Positions 35,872-44,728 of a DNA stretch of 64,000 bases are shown here, in pieces. How positions within the stretch are numbered: position 1 is the stretch's first letter; each line of letters begins with the position of its first letter. Source of the stretch: Marinobacter sp. SS13-12 (GTDB lineage: Bacteria > Pseudomonadota > Gammaproteobacteria > Pseudomonadales > Oleiphilaceae); NCBI RefSeq assembly GCF_030227115.1, contig NZ_JASSUA010000003.1:416579-480578 (forward strand), read 5' to 3'. A program made the position numbers and the translations under genes. Below the pieces are notes generated by a model. It did not search any database. It was not told where the DNA came from and saw nothing but the letters and a program-made list of their open reading frames with translations.

Positions 35872-36548
35872 TCCGGCCGGCCATGCCAGCCGAGCGACGT
35901 TTGGCAGGGCTACTGAAGCTTTCGATTCTGATCGGAATTATTGTCGGGGGCAACCTGCTGACGCGGGGCGTTATTGATGGTCTGGAGGTGGATATTCGGC
36001 CATCGAACGAGCCCATGCTGCATAAGCTCATCATGACCTCCATGGCCGCTTACATCCTCTTGATGGCGCTTCCGTTTGTGCCTGGTGTTGAGATCGGGCT
36101 GGCACTGATGATGATCCTCGGGCCTGAGATCGTGCCCTTGGTGTATGGATGCACTCTGACTTCTCTTTTTCTGGCCTTTCTTGTTGGACGGTTTTTACCG
36201 GAACAAGCTCTCACCCGGTTTTTGCGAGAAGTGCATCTCGTCCGGGCGGCCACGTTTTTGGAGACATTCCACGGGCTTGATACCGGACAAAGACTGGCCT
36301 GTCTGACCGAAAAATCGCCCCAGAGATGGGGTCCGTGGCTCTTGAAGCACCGCTACCTGACTCTGATGCTCGCCATCAACCTCCCGGGCAATATAGTTCT
36401 GGGCGGAGGGGGTGGGCTGGCGCTGGCGGCCGGAATGAGCAGGATGTTTGCCATTCCCCGCTTCATACTGGTTGTGGCGGTTGCGATTTCACCCATGCCG
36501 CTGTTTCTGATGGTAGTCGGAGATAGAATTGCAAATTGGCCGATTTAA
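35868..36548 (+). CDS. Multi-pass membrane protein, possibly VTT/DedA-like
   Basis: A 226-residue protein with about five hydrophobic helices. Residues about 58-110 (LPFVPGVEIGLALMMILGPE, then VYGCTLTSLFLAFLVGRFL) resemble the re-entrant F/V-PG-E segment of SNARE-associated (VTT) proteins. The C-terminal half has LAINLPGNIVLGGGGGLALA, again re-entrant in look. A lipid-scramblase or transport role is possible but not shown. It is translationally coupled to the exported protein upstream. Confidence 0.65.
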   Translation: MIRPAMPAERRLAGLLKLSILIGIIVGGNLLTRGVIDGLEVDIRPSNEPMLHKLIMTSMAAYILLMALPFVPGVEIGLALMMILGPEIVPLVYGCTLTSLFLAFLVGRFLPEQALTRFLREVHLVRAATFLETFHGLDTGQRLACLTEKSPQRWGPWLLKHRYLTLMLAINLPGNIVLGGGGGLALAAGMSRMFAIPRFILVVAVAISPMPLFLMVVGDRIANWPI

Positions 36549-36633
36549 GTGAATCTCGGTCGAATAGGAATAAACATGTTGCGCTTTGAAATTCCGAGTG
36601 GACTTCCCCCGATACGCATGACACACCCCAGCC

Positions 36634-36800
36634 TCAAACGGAGGCCATCTCAAAGGCCTCCGGGCTGACGCCACCCAGGTGGGTATGACGTCGGACTCGG
36701 TTATAAAAGACTTCGATGTAGTCGAACACATCTGCTTTTGCCAGGTCACGGGTTTTGTAGATCCCTCGGAATCGAGTTGCCTCAGCCCGGAGCAATCGGC
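36634..36800 (-). pseudogene. IS3-family transposase C-terminal remnant
   Basis: On the minus strand this frame reads AEATRFRGIYKTRDLAKADV, followed by FDYIEVFYNRVRRHTHLGGV and SPEAFEMASV, then a stop at 36634. The FYNRVRRHTHLGGVSPEAFE segment is the end of an IS3-family OrfB DDE transposase. The rest of the gene, with the catalytic DDE residues, is missing. It differs from the IS end at the right edge of the window. Confidence 0.75.
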
Positions 36801-36912
36801 TGTATTTATTTGATGAACCGCTGGGAGATTATCAACGCCAATGTGACTAAAAAGTGGCTGAAATGTGAGTGCTGCATCAAAGCCAGATCGTATTAAACTT
36901 CTCTCAGAATCA

Positions 36913-37788
36913 TCAAAATTCAACCTCAGCGATTTCTTTGAGGGCTCCTCGTCCTCCGGCAAACAGATTCTCGATCTTGCCGCTTGCGCCAATATCCAAA
37001 CGTACATTGATAACGCTAGGTGAGGGCGGTGACATCCAGCGTCCCTGCTCCAGCAGGAACTCCTGTTTGTCGAAGCCGATATGCTCTCGCAGGTAACATG
37101 CCAATGGGCCAGCAGCCATGCCTGTTGCGGACTCTTCCTGGATTCCATACCGGGGCGCGAACATTCGGGATCCCGCATCTCGTCCATTTCCGACACTATC
37201 GAAGGAAAATATGTAAAGTCCGATCAGATCAAGAGCATCACTGAGCTTTTCGATCAACGCAAAATCTGGCTCGAGACTCTGGATTACTCCAGCGTCCTGA
37301 ATGCCTACGACTACAAAGCTATTTCCTGTATTAACCAGTGTCGGCTTGGTACCCGCAATTAGATCAGCGCTGGCTATCCCTAGCGCCTGGAGCGTCAAGC
37401 GATGAACGTCATCAGTGAGTTGCTCATAATGGGGGGCTTTTTGCTCCATATACGCTGACTCACTCTCCATCTTTATCGACCTGCGTCCATCAATCGTCTC
37501 TTTGGATGACTCGTCGCTTGCAAGCAGGCCGTTCTGACGCAAATAACTGAATGTCGCGATCGTTGCGTGGCCGCAGTGAGCGATCTGTTGGGTTGGCGTA
37601 TAGAATTCCAGCTTTATGTCTGCCAGCTCAGACGGGGATACAAACGCCGTCTCCGACAAACCGACAGCCGCCGCGATCCTCTGTTTTTGCTCAGAATCAA
37701 ACCGTTCGGCGTTCAACACAACACCTGCCGGGTTGCCGCCGGAATCACCGTCAACAAAAGCACTTACAATTGGGACTTGAATTTTCAT
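36913..37788 (-). CDS. PhzF-family isomerase-like protein
   Basis: A 291-residue protein of the diaminopimelate-epimerase fold. The PhzF signatures are DGDSGGNPAGVVLNA near the N-terminus, the catalytic Glu46 in VGLSETAFV, and the paired domain motif QQIAHCGHATIAT. ESATGMAAGPLACYL closes the second half. PhzF isomerises a dihydro-anthranilate in phenazine synthesis; most homologs are not in phenazine clusters and have unknown substrates. No phenazine genes are here. The stop-side neighbour is an IS remnant; upstream is a DUF1127 gene on the same strand. Confidence 0.92.
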   Translation of the reverse strand: MKIQVPIVSAFVDGDSGGNPAGVVLNAERFDSEQKQRIAAAVGLSETAFVSPSELADIKLEFYTPTQQIAHCGHATIATFSYLRQNGLLASDESSKETIDGRRSIKMESESAYMEQKAPHYEQLTDDVHRLTLQALGIASADLIAGTKPTLVNTGNSFVVVGIQDAGVIQSLEPDFALIEKLSDALDLIGLYIFSFDSVGNGRDAGSRMFAPRYGIQEESATGMAAGPLACYLREHIGFDKQEFLLEQGRWMSPPSPSVINVRLDIGASGKIENLFAGGRGALKEIAEVEF

Positions 37789-37801
37789 GGTCGGCGCTCC
37801 T

Positions 37802-38014
37802 TCAGTTCTTCCAGAATGGCTTTGTGTATTCCTGCTCGACCTGGCTCCTGGAGATTCCTATATCCTTGAGCATGAAATCTGACAGGGCGGTGAGCTCTTT
37901 ATGGCCTCGGTATTTCATTCGCCACTTCATAAGAAGAGCGGTTACGTTGAATTTAACTGTGTTCGCCCGTGAAGGACCTTCAGCTCCTTTGGTAGCAATC
38001 GCATCAAGTGACAT
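37802..38014 (-). CDS. DUF1127-family small protein
   Basis: A 70-residue protein. The start at 38014 has GAGGAG upstream. The C-terminal half shows the DUF1127 pattern (ELTALSDFMLKDIGISRSQV, then a FWKN-type end). DUF1127 proteins in alphaproteobacteria bind RNA and act in phosphate or carbon regulation; here the function is unknown. It precedes the PhzF gene by 13 bp and is probably co-transcribed, divergent from the LysR gene. Confidence 0.85.
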   Translation of the reverse strand: MSLDAIATKGAEGPSRANTVKFNVTALLMKWRMKYRGHKELTALSDFMLKDIGISRSQVEQEYTKPFWKN

Positions 38015-38100
38015 TTTAGGCTCCTCTGTTCGTTGTTTTCGTCGGTTAAATTCTTTCAATGACTGGTGTCCGGAACAAACAGAAAAAATTCGTCTATGCT

Positions 38101-38115
38101 TAATTAAAAATTAAC
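38101..38115. promoter_or_regulatory. AT-rich dyad in DUF1127-phzF / LysR divergent region
   Basis: TTAATT and AATTAA form an inverted repeat around AAA, 20 bp upstream of the LysR start. LysR regulators usually bind AT-rich dyads in their own divergent promoter, so this is a candidate site. It could equally be a promoter -10 region. Confidence 0.35.
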
Positions 38116-38134
38116 CGTAAACAGAGTGGAGCCA

Positions 38135-39022
38135 ATGCAGAAACTACCTCCGCTAAGGGCATTGCAGGCATTTCGATACGCGGCGAGAGAGCTAAGCTTC
38201 AAGTCGGCAGCTGACGCCCTGAACATTTCCCAGGCAGCCGTCAGTACCCACATTCGAGGCCTGGAAGAGTTTCTGGGTTTGAAGTTATTTGTCCGTTTGA
38301 CCCGCGAAGTGCAATTAACGCATGAAGGCAGGGCGCTTTCAGGGTATGTGGAGACGGGCTTTCAGGAGCTGGAAAGGGGCATAGCGCTGTTTGCGCCAAA
38401 TGCTGATCCCGGACGCCTAACAGTAGCAACGGTGCCATCCTTTGCCAGTCGGTGGCTGGTACCCAGAATCGATTCGTTTCAGAAGGCTCACCCAGAGATC
38501 CAACTAAGCCTGCAACCCAACCTCCAGTTAGTCGGTTTTCAGGGTGATGGCGTGGATCTGGCGATCCGTTTTGGTAAAGGTGATTATCCGGGGCTTGAAT
38601 CCAGGCTGTTACTGGAGGAAAAGCTACTGCCGGTGTGTCACAGCAGGCTCGTTGAAAACAGCGATGTGACACCTGAGAGTCTGATAACACTTCCGTGGCT
38701 TATCGATGAATCGATCGACATGCAAAGCTCGTGGATAGCGTTTCAGGAAGAACTCGGCATCGAAATACCGGACAGATCCATAACACTACGAGTAACAGAG
38801 GGAACGACGCTCGTAGAAGCAGTGCTTGCCGGCAGGGGTATTGCATTGATGCGATACAGCCTAGTTGCTGACCTTCTCAAAGCGGGCCTGCTTCAGTGCC
38901 CGATCAATATTTCAGTGCCGGCGGAATACCAGTATTACCTGGTTGCACCGGAAGCAAAATTTCGCACGGATAAGGTTCGCGCCTTCGTTTCGTGGATTAT
39001 TGGGGAAGTAGGTTCCGGGTAA
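38135..39022 (+). CDS. LysR-family regulator (GcvA-like)
   Basis: A 295-residue transcription factor. The N-terminal winged helix reads LPPLRALQAFRYAARELSFK, then AADALNISQAAVSTHIRGLE, the GcvA subgroup style. The C-terminal ligand domain follows (LTVATVPSFASRWLVPRI). The start is the ATG at 38135 with TGGAG six bases upstream; a GTG at 38126 is possible. It is divergent from DUF1127-phzF and probably regulates them. The ligand is unknown. Confidence 0.9.
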   Translation: MQKLPPLRALQAFRYAARELSFKSAADALNISQAAVSTHIRGLEEFLGLKLFVRLTREVQLTHEGRALSGYVETGFQELERGIALFAPNADPGRLTVATVPSFASRWLVPRIDSFQKAHPEIQLSLQPNLQLVGFQGDGVDLAIRFGKGDYPGLESRLLLEEKLLPVCHSRLVENSDVTPESLITLPWLIDESIDMQSSWIAFQEELGIEIPDRSITLRVTEGTTLVEAVLAGRGIALMRYSLVADLLKAGLLQCPINISVPAEYQYYLVAPEAKFRTDKVRAFVSWIIGEVGSG

Positions 39023-39294
39023 GGCTTTGCGAGGGAGTGCTCCAGCTGGACGACCACAGAAAGAACTAAACATCGCTCAACCACAAATCAACAGCTTGCA
39101 ATACTCATTCCACGCAAAGTACTAAACAAACTTAAAGTAAATTCTAGAATACAGGGATTGATGAATCGTGCTAATAGGACCGACCCGCGAAGACTAATAA
39201 TACTCTCTGGTATGCGCTGTCAGTAGCAACTACTCTAAATATATTTGGTTCACGATACACCCCGAGCCCGATCAAATCAGGATGGGAGAGATTG

Positions 39295-39756
39295 ATGATT
39301 AGCCTGACCATAAACGGACAACAGCATGAGCTGGACGTACCTGACGACATGCCCCTGCTTTGGGCTATTCGTGATGTCGTTGGCATGAAAGGTACGAAAT
39401 TCGGATGCGGCATCGCCCAATGCGGTGCCTGTACAGTGCACATCGATGGAGAGGCAACGCGCTCCTGCGTGACACCCGTATCTGCTGCCCAAGGGGAGAT
39501 CACCACTATAGAGGCCATGGCCGACGACGCCGTTGGCCAGAAAGTGCAGCAGGCCTGGCTGGACCTGGGCGTAGCGCAGTGTGGTTATTGCCAGGGCGGC
39601 CAGATCATGAATGCCACGGCTCTGCTCAAGAAAACCCCGGAACCGGATACCCAGGAAATCGTCGACGCCATGGCCGGTAACCTGTGTCGGTGTGGTACCT
39701 ACAATCGCATCCTTGCCGCCATAGAACGGGCCGCGGGTAAGGAGACCAGCTCATGA
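39295..39756 (+). CDS. iorA: Molybdo-hydroxylase [2Fe-2S] subunit (IorA-like)
   Basis: Small electron-transfer subunit (153 residues) of a xanthine-dehydrogenase-family hydroxylase. The plant-type cluster ligands are in KFGCGIAQCGACTVHIDG and the following ATRSC. The second cluster ligands are in CGYCQGGQIM and NLCRCGTY. This matches the isoquinoline 1-oxidoreductase alpha subunit layout. GGGAGAG lies before the ATG at 39295. The stop overlaps the large-subunit start by four bases. The 272 bp before it (39023-39294) show no gene. Confidence 0.92.
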   Translation: MISLTINGQQHELDVPDDMPLLWAIRDVVGMKGTKFGCGIAQCGACTVHIDGEATRSCVTPVSAAQGEITTIEAMADDAVGQKVQQAWLDLGVAQCGYCQGGQIMNATALLKKTPEPDTQEIVDAMAGNLCRCGTYNRILAAIERAAGKETSS

Positions 39757-42089
39757 ACCAGTCAAACGATACACTGCTGCTTGCCAACGTTAGCCGCCGC
39801 GGCCTATTGAAAGGTCTGGCAGGGGGCTCGGCTCTCTTACTGGCTGCCCGCTGGGATATCGGGCTGGCTAATGAACAGGCCCAGTTCGGTGCCGGCGCTA
39901 TGCCGGGTGGCTGGGTGGATAACCCGAACGTGTTTATCCACATCGACTCTGACGGCACGGTCACCATCATCAACAACCGTGCCGAAATGGGGCAGGGCAT
40001 CCGCACCAGTCTGGCCATGGTGGCTGCCGATGAGCTTGGTGCAGACTGGGAGCGGGTTCAGGCGCGTCAGGCCGACGGGGATCAGGACAAATACGGTAAC
40101 CAGAATACCGACGGCTCCCGCAGCATGCGCCACTGGTTCGACCCCATGCGCCGAGCGGCGGCCGCCGCCAGACTGATGCTTGAGCAGGCCGCAGCCAACC
40201 AGTGGGATGTACCGGTACATGAGGTGCGCGCCGGAATCCACAAGGTGACCCATCCGGCCACCGGACGGGAAATCGGCTTTGGAGACCTTGCGGAAGCGGC
40301 GAGGCAACTGGATGTTCCCGATAGGAGCGCCCTGGTTCTCAAACCCGACAGTGAACTGCGCTTTATCGGCAAGGAATCCGGCCTGATCAATGGCGAACTG
40401 AAATCCGCTCATCCCAAAGCCATTGACGGTGAAGACATTGTCACTGGCAAGGCGGTCTTTGGTGCGGATATTGACCTGGAAAACACGCTGTATGCGGTGG
40501 TGGCCCGTCCACCGGTCTACGGCGCCAAGGTAAAAAGCGTCGACGACAGCGAGGCACTGGAAGTGCCGGGTGTAAAGAAGACGATTCGCATCGAGGGCGC
40601 GGACCAGCCTGCCGCATTCAGTCCGCTCGGCGGCGTCGCCGTGGTGGCCAGTAATACCTGGGCTGCCATGGAAGGACGCAGGGCCCTGAAGATTGAGTGG
40701 GACAACGCGCCGGCGGGGGACAATGCCGACTATACCTCCGATGCTTATCGGGAGTCCCTGGAAAAGGCGGCGCAATCCCCCGGCAAGGTCATCCGCCAGT
40801 CCGGCGATCTCGAGGCTGCTCTGAAAGAGGCCAACAAGCGGGTCTCAGCCACCTATTACATGCCCCATATGGCACAGGCGCCGATGGAGCCGCCGGTGGC
40901 CGTAGTAAAGGTAGAAAACGGCAAGGCTGAAGCCTGGGCGCCGGTCCAGAACCCGAGGGCCACCCGCGAGGGCATCGCGGGACTCCTTGGGATAGACATG
41001 GAAAATGTCATTGTTCACCAGACATTGCTTGGGGGCGGCTTCGGGCGCAAGTCCAAACCGGATTTCGTGATTGAAGCGGCTCGCGTGGCGAAGGAGTTTG
41101 AGGGCCAGCCCATCAAACTGCAGTGGTCCCGGGAGGACGATATCCAACACGCCTACTTCCATGCGGTCTCTGTCGACTATCTGGAAGCTGGCCTGGACGG
41201 GGAGGGCAAAGCGACCAGTTGGCGCCATCGCACCCTGTCGCCCAGCATCGCGTCACTCTTTGCTCCGGACCCCAAGCACAAAGGGGAGTTTGAGCTGGGT
41301 ATGGGCTTCAACACCATGCCCTTCAGTATTCCCGCTATACGACTGGAAAACCCGCCGGCACCTGCCCATGTCCGCATTGGCTGGTTCCGGTCGGTTTATA
41401 ACCTTCCCCATGCCTGGGCTATCCAGAGCTTTGCCCATGAAATGGCGGAAGCGGCCGGCAAGGACCATCGGGACTACGTGCTGGACCTGCTTGGCCCCGG
41501 GCGCGAGGTCCATAACCTGACCGTCGGCGATGGCTGGAATTACGGCGAGGATCCGGACATGCATCCCATCGATGTGGCGCGGATGCGCAGGGTGATCGAG
41601 CGCGCCACCGAAGAGGCGGGCTGGGGACGTGAACCCCAAAAGGGAAGGGGACTGGGGCTGGCGTTCCACCACAGTTTTGTCTCCTACACCGCCATTGTCT
41701 TTGATGTGGAGGTGGCCGATAACGGCGAATTGACCATTCACCGCGCAGACATTGCCTTCGACTGTGGTCCCCAGGCCAACCCGGAGCGAATCCGGGCCCA
41801 GATGGAAGGCTCGGTGGTGATGGGTATTGGTATTGCCCTGCAAAGCGAGGTGTCCTTCAAGGATGGCGTCGCCCAGCAGAGCAACTTTGACAACTACCTG
41901 ATCCCACGCATGCCGAACGCGCCAAAGGTCGTCCGAGTGCATTTAATCGACAATCCCGATGACGCCATGGGTGGAGTGGGAGAGCCTGGCCTGCCGCCGG
42001 TTGCCCCGGCACTTTGCAATGCAATTTATGCCGCCACTGGAAAACGCATCAGACGTCTTCCCGTTGGCAATCAGTTGCAGGTGAGCTGA
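39753..42089 (+). CDS. iorB: Tat-exported molybdopterin-binding large subunit (IorB-like)
   Basis: A 778-residue catalytic subunit of a single-chain (IorB-type) molybdo-hydroxylase. The N-terminus has a twin-arginine motif SRRGLLK (14-20) and a hydrophobic stretch, implying folded export to the periplasm. The molybdopterin region is seen as GGGFGRKSKPDFVIEA, and the conserved Glu near the C-terminus is in GGVGEPGLPPVAPAL. Substrates of the family are N-heteroaromatics or aldehydes; this one is unassigned. It forms an operon with iorA and xdhC. Confidence 0.93.
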   Translation: MNQSNDTLLLANVSRRGLLKGLAGGSALLLAARWDIGLANEQAQFGAGAMPGGWVDNPNVFIHIDSDGTVTIINNRAEMGQGIRTSLAMVAADELGADWERVQARQADGDQDKYGNQNTDGSRSMRHWFDPMRRAAAAARLMLEQAAANQWDVPVHEVRAGIHKVTHPATGREIGFGDLAEAARQLDVPDRSALVLKPDSELRFIGKESGLINGELKSAHPKAIDGEDIVTGKAVFGADIDLENTLYAVVARPPVYGAKVKSVDDSEALEVPGVKKTIRIEGADQPAAFSPLGGVAVVASNTWAAMEGRRALKIEWDNAPAGDNADYTSDAYRESLEKAAQSPGKVIRQSGDLEAALKEANKRVSATYYMPHMAQAPMEPPVAVVKVENGKAEAWAPVQNPRATREGIAGLLGIDMENVIVHQTLLGGGFGRKSKPDFVIEAARVAKEFEGQPIKLQWSREDDIQHAYFHAVSVDYLEAGLDGEGKATSWRHRTLSPSIASLFAPDPKHKGEFELGMGFNTMPFSIPAIRLENPPAPAHVRIGWFRSVYNLPHAWAIQSFAHEMAEAAGKDHRDYVLDLLGPGREVHNLTVGDGWNYGEDPDMHPIDVARMRRVIERATEEAGWGREPQKGRGLGLAFHHSFVSYTAIVFDVEVADNGELTIHRADIAFDCGPQANPERIRAQMEGSVVMGIGIALQSEVSFKDGVAQQSNFDNYLIPRMPNAPKVVRVHLIDNPDDAMGGVGEPGLPPVAPALCNAIYAATGKRIRRLPVGNQLQVS

Positions 42090-42094
42090 CTCCT

Positions 42095-43084
42095 ATGCAA
42101 AACCTGGATTATCGGGTAGTTGAACGGGCCATTGAATGGCTTAGGGACGATAGGGCGATCTGGTTGTGCACGGTGGTGTCCACCTTCGGCTCATCGCCCA
42201 GGGAGCCGGGCTCACTCATGGTTGCCACCGCTGACGGGCAGCTTTTGGGCTCACTCTCGGGCGGCTGCGTTGAGGAGGATTTTCTCGCGCGCCTGACCAA
42301 TGGGGAGTATCAGCTTCCAGCCGTTATCGTGCGCTATGGAGCACCTGAAGGCGGCCCCGAAAACGCCCGTGTTCGCTTGCCTTGTGGTGGCATTCTGGAA
42401 GTGCTGGTGGAGCGAATGGCAGCCACCAATGAGAACCTGGCCCATCTGAGGGAAGTCCTGGGAGCACTCGGCGGTGAAAAGGAAGTCGAGCGACAGGTGA
42501 GCCTCACGGATGGCAAAAGCCGGCTTGAACCTGCCTCAGCAACGGGTCCACGTGTAGTCGTAAATGACGGCGAAGAGGTCGTCAGGATTCGGATAGGTCC
42601 GGTCGCCAAACTGATCCTGGCGGGCTATTCAACTGTGGCAGAGGCTTGCGCCAATTTTGCCATCAGCCTCGGTTATCAGGTTGTGTTGTGCGATCCCCGT
42701 GAAGAGGTCACCCGTGATCTTGAACTGCCTGGGGAAGTTGAATTTATTCCGCAGTTGCCCTCGCTTTATATTGCATCACCCGGCACGTGTACGCCGTCCA
42801 CGGCCGTGGTGGCCGTAACCCACGATCCACGCATTGACGATCTGGCCATGATGGCAGCCGTGAAAACCGCTGCCGGCTACATCGGAGTCATGGGTTCGGT
42901 TCGCACATCCCGGGCCCGGGCTGAAAGGCTTCTTCGCACAGGCGGGCTGGGCGCGGCGGAGATTGAGCGCATTCACATGCCCATCGGCCTCGACCTGGGA
43001 AGTAAAACGCCCGCCGAAATTGCGCTGGCTATCATGGCTGACATTGTTCGCGTCAGGCGCGGGCGTGTCCCCGTTAACGTATGA
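42095..43084 (+). CDS. xdhC: XdhC-family molybdenum cofactor maturation protein
   Basis: A 329-residue protein. XdhC-type proteins bind molybdenum cofactor, aid its sulfuration, and insert it into xanthine-dehydrogenase-family enzymes. The N-terminus shows WLCTVVSTFGSSPREPGSLM and the signature LSGGCVEEDFL. The C-terminal Rossmann-like domain contains AGYSTVAEACANFAISLG and GYIGVMGSVRTSRARAERL. The ATG at 42095 is the first after iorB. The stop at 43082-43084 overlaps an ATG at 43081, hinting at a further cistron. A genomic island starts about 50 bp later, so any such gene would be cut. Confidence 0.93.
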   Translation: MQNLDYRVVERAIEWLRDDRAIWLCTVVSTFGSSPREPGSLMVATADGQLLGSLSGGCVEEDFLARLTNGEYQLPAVIVRYGAPEGGPENARVRLPCGGILEVLVERMAATNENLAHLREVLGALGGEKEVERQVSLTDGKSRLEPASATGPRVVVNDGEEVVRIRIGPVAKLILAGYSTVAEACANFAISLGYQVVLCDPREEVTRDLELPGEVEFIPQLPSLYIASPGTCTPSTAVVAVTHDPRIDDLAMMAAVKTAAGYIGVMGSVRTSRARAERLLRTGGLGAAEIERIHMPIGLDLGSKTPAEIALAIMADIVRVRRGRVPVNV

Positions 43085-43134
43085 CTGGCTTCCATGGTTG
43101 GCTGCCTACTGGGCGCCTTGCCGCGCCGTGTACT

Positions 43135-43214
43135 GCGTATAATGTATATTATGTTAAAGCACATGCAGTGTACCGAAAGGTTCATGAGATTTTACCCAGT
43201 ACCGCTCTAACTCA
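43135..43214 (+). repeat. Left terminal direct repeat of the island
   Basis: GCGTATAA (43135-43142), GTTAAA (43153-43158), ATGCAGTGTACCGAAAGG (43163-43180) and TACCGCTCTAAC (43200-43211) recur in the same order and orientation near 57662-57727. The left copy has 10 extra bases after GCGTATAA and one more in the later gap. It lies outside the recombinase gene (start about 43307). Confidence 0.7.
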
Positions 43215-43306
43215 ATATTTGTGCGGTTCTTTGCAAATTCCACCAAAATTTCTCTCCTTTTGTTATGCGCAGTCTTATAGTCGGTTCATAGACACGTAAG
43301 GACAGC

Positions 43307-44728
43307 GTGAAAATGAGTGCCAGGGACCGGTTCCATCTCAAGAAATTTTCCTATCACGGCCAGCTTTCGATCGTCGTAAGTGATACCGGCACGGGCCTGC
43401 CCGCATTGTTGCCGCTTTTGTATCTTCAGACCTGGGGCTTGTCGAAGGCCATCAATACCGTTCAGCAACACATGGTCTCAGTTTGTCAGTGGTACAACTA
43501 TTGGCAGCAAAAGCACAACAGATCGTTTGATGAGGAGTTGTTCGAGAGCTTTCAGCCTGGCTTCCCACTATTAACTCCACTCCAAGCTCTGGACGCAGCT
43601 CTTGTCGATTATCCAGGTTTCGTCATCTTCATCGATTCCGGGAAAAAGTTAACCGACGACCCTTGGCGAGAAGATTACAGGCCGGAGATCGCTGATAGAA
43701 CACGGGATGTCCGTCTAAGTTGTCTGACGCAGTTTTTGCTGTTCTTGGCGAGACGCTACGTTTCATCGCGTTATACCCAGCTCACATCGAGAGAACAAAT
43801 ACTGACACTCGATAGTTATCGAGTGCGCTTTCATGGGGCTCGACGTGAAGCATGTGGACGACTCAATACTCGACAAGGACAGCCTTTCTCCAGAGGGTCT
43901 GAAGGGCAATTAGTCGTCAGAGAGCGAAGTCTGAACGCAGCAGAAGTAAAAGCAATCGCGCTGTGCTCCAGACCGTCGACCTCCAAACAGGATAATCCGC
44001 TGAATCCTTGGCAGAAGCACGTCGACAATAACCAAAAGTCGGTTTTACAGGTGCGAAATCACCTCATTATTAGGCTACTGCTTCATTATGGGCTGCGGAT
44101 CGGAGAACTGTTGCTACTTAGAACAAAGAGCCTAGTTCCTTATGCCTCTGGATCCGGACAAGCGCTGGCAATAACAACATACGACGGTGCGGGGGACCCT
44201 CGAAAAGTTGCGCCCAGGCTCAAAAATGCGTGGTCAGAGCGGTTACTGGAGCTTGCCTCCGAGGACATCAAACTCTGGGAGTTGTACGTCGATCATCTGC
44301 GAGGTATGCCCAGCCCCCCTCACCCCTTTTTACTCGTCAATACACGAAAGAATCACGGCCCTCTGTCTATGCGTGCAGCCCAGAACGTGTTTGATGATCT
44401 CTACCGAACGCTGCAGCAACATTTTCCGGGGCTATGCAGTGTTGAGTTAGGCGGCACGTTGACTGCGCTCCATGCTCACATGTTCCGATTCACCTGGGCA
44501 ACGGATACTTTCGAGGCTTTGGTGGAACAGGATGGCTGCGATTTCGAGACAGCAAAAGACCGGCTGCGCCAGCTCGGAGGATGGAGTCAGACAAGTCCGA
44601 TGCCGCAGAAATATGCCGCCAGATACATTTCCAAGAGCGCAAATGCCGCGAATCTTCGTCGCTTAAAGGCTCAGCGTCGATTGAGCGCCCAGTCGCAAGA
44701 AAAACAAATGGAGCCAGAGTACCGATGA
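43307..44728 (+). CDS. Tyrosine recombinase A of island trio
   Basis: A 473-residue tyrosine-recombinase-type integrase. The catalytic set is visible: Arg in LLLHYGLRIGELLLL, the HxxR-like ALHAHMFRFTWA, a downstream QLGGWSQ box, and the nucleophile Tyr in PQKYAARYISK. The N-terminal 200 residues would be the core-binding domain. The start may be GTG 43307 (AAGGA just upstream) or ATG 43313. The stop overlaps the next gene's ATG. The gene is more AT-rich than the host genes around it, consistent with transfer. Confidence 0.9.
   Translation: MKMSARDRFHLKKFSYHGQLSIVVSDTGTGLPALLPLLYLQTWGLSKAINTVQQHMVSVCQWYNYWQQKHNRSFDEELFESFQPGFPLLTPLQALDAALVDYPGFVIFIDSGKKLTDDPWREDYRPEIADRTRDVRLSCLTQFLLFLARRYVSSRYTQLTSREQILTLDSYRVRFHGARREACGRLNTRQGQPFSRGSEGQLVVRERSLNAAEVKAIALCSRPSTSKQDNPLNPWQKHVDNNQKSVLQVRNHLIIRLLLHYGLRIGELLLLRTKSLVPYASGSGQALAITTYDGAGDPRKVAPRLKNAWSERLLELASEDIKLWELYVDHLRGMPSPPHPFLLVNTRKNHGPLSMRAAQNVFDDLYRTLQQHFPGLCSVELGGTLTALHAHMFRFTWATDTFEALVEQDGCDFETAKDRLRQLGGWSQTSPMPQKYAARYISKSANAANLRRLKAQRRLSAQSQEKQMEPEYR

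Noticed and set aside
36913..37788. Phenazine biosynthesis locus
   Set aside because: Only a PhzF-family gene is present; no other phz genes are nearby, and most PhzF homologs are unrelated to phenazines.
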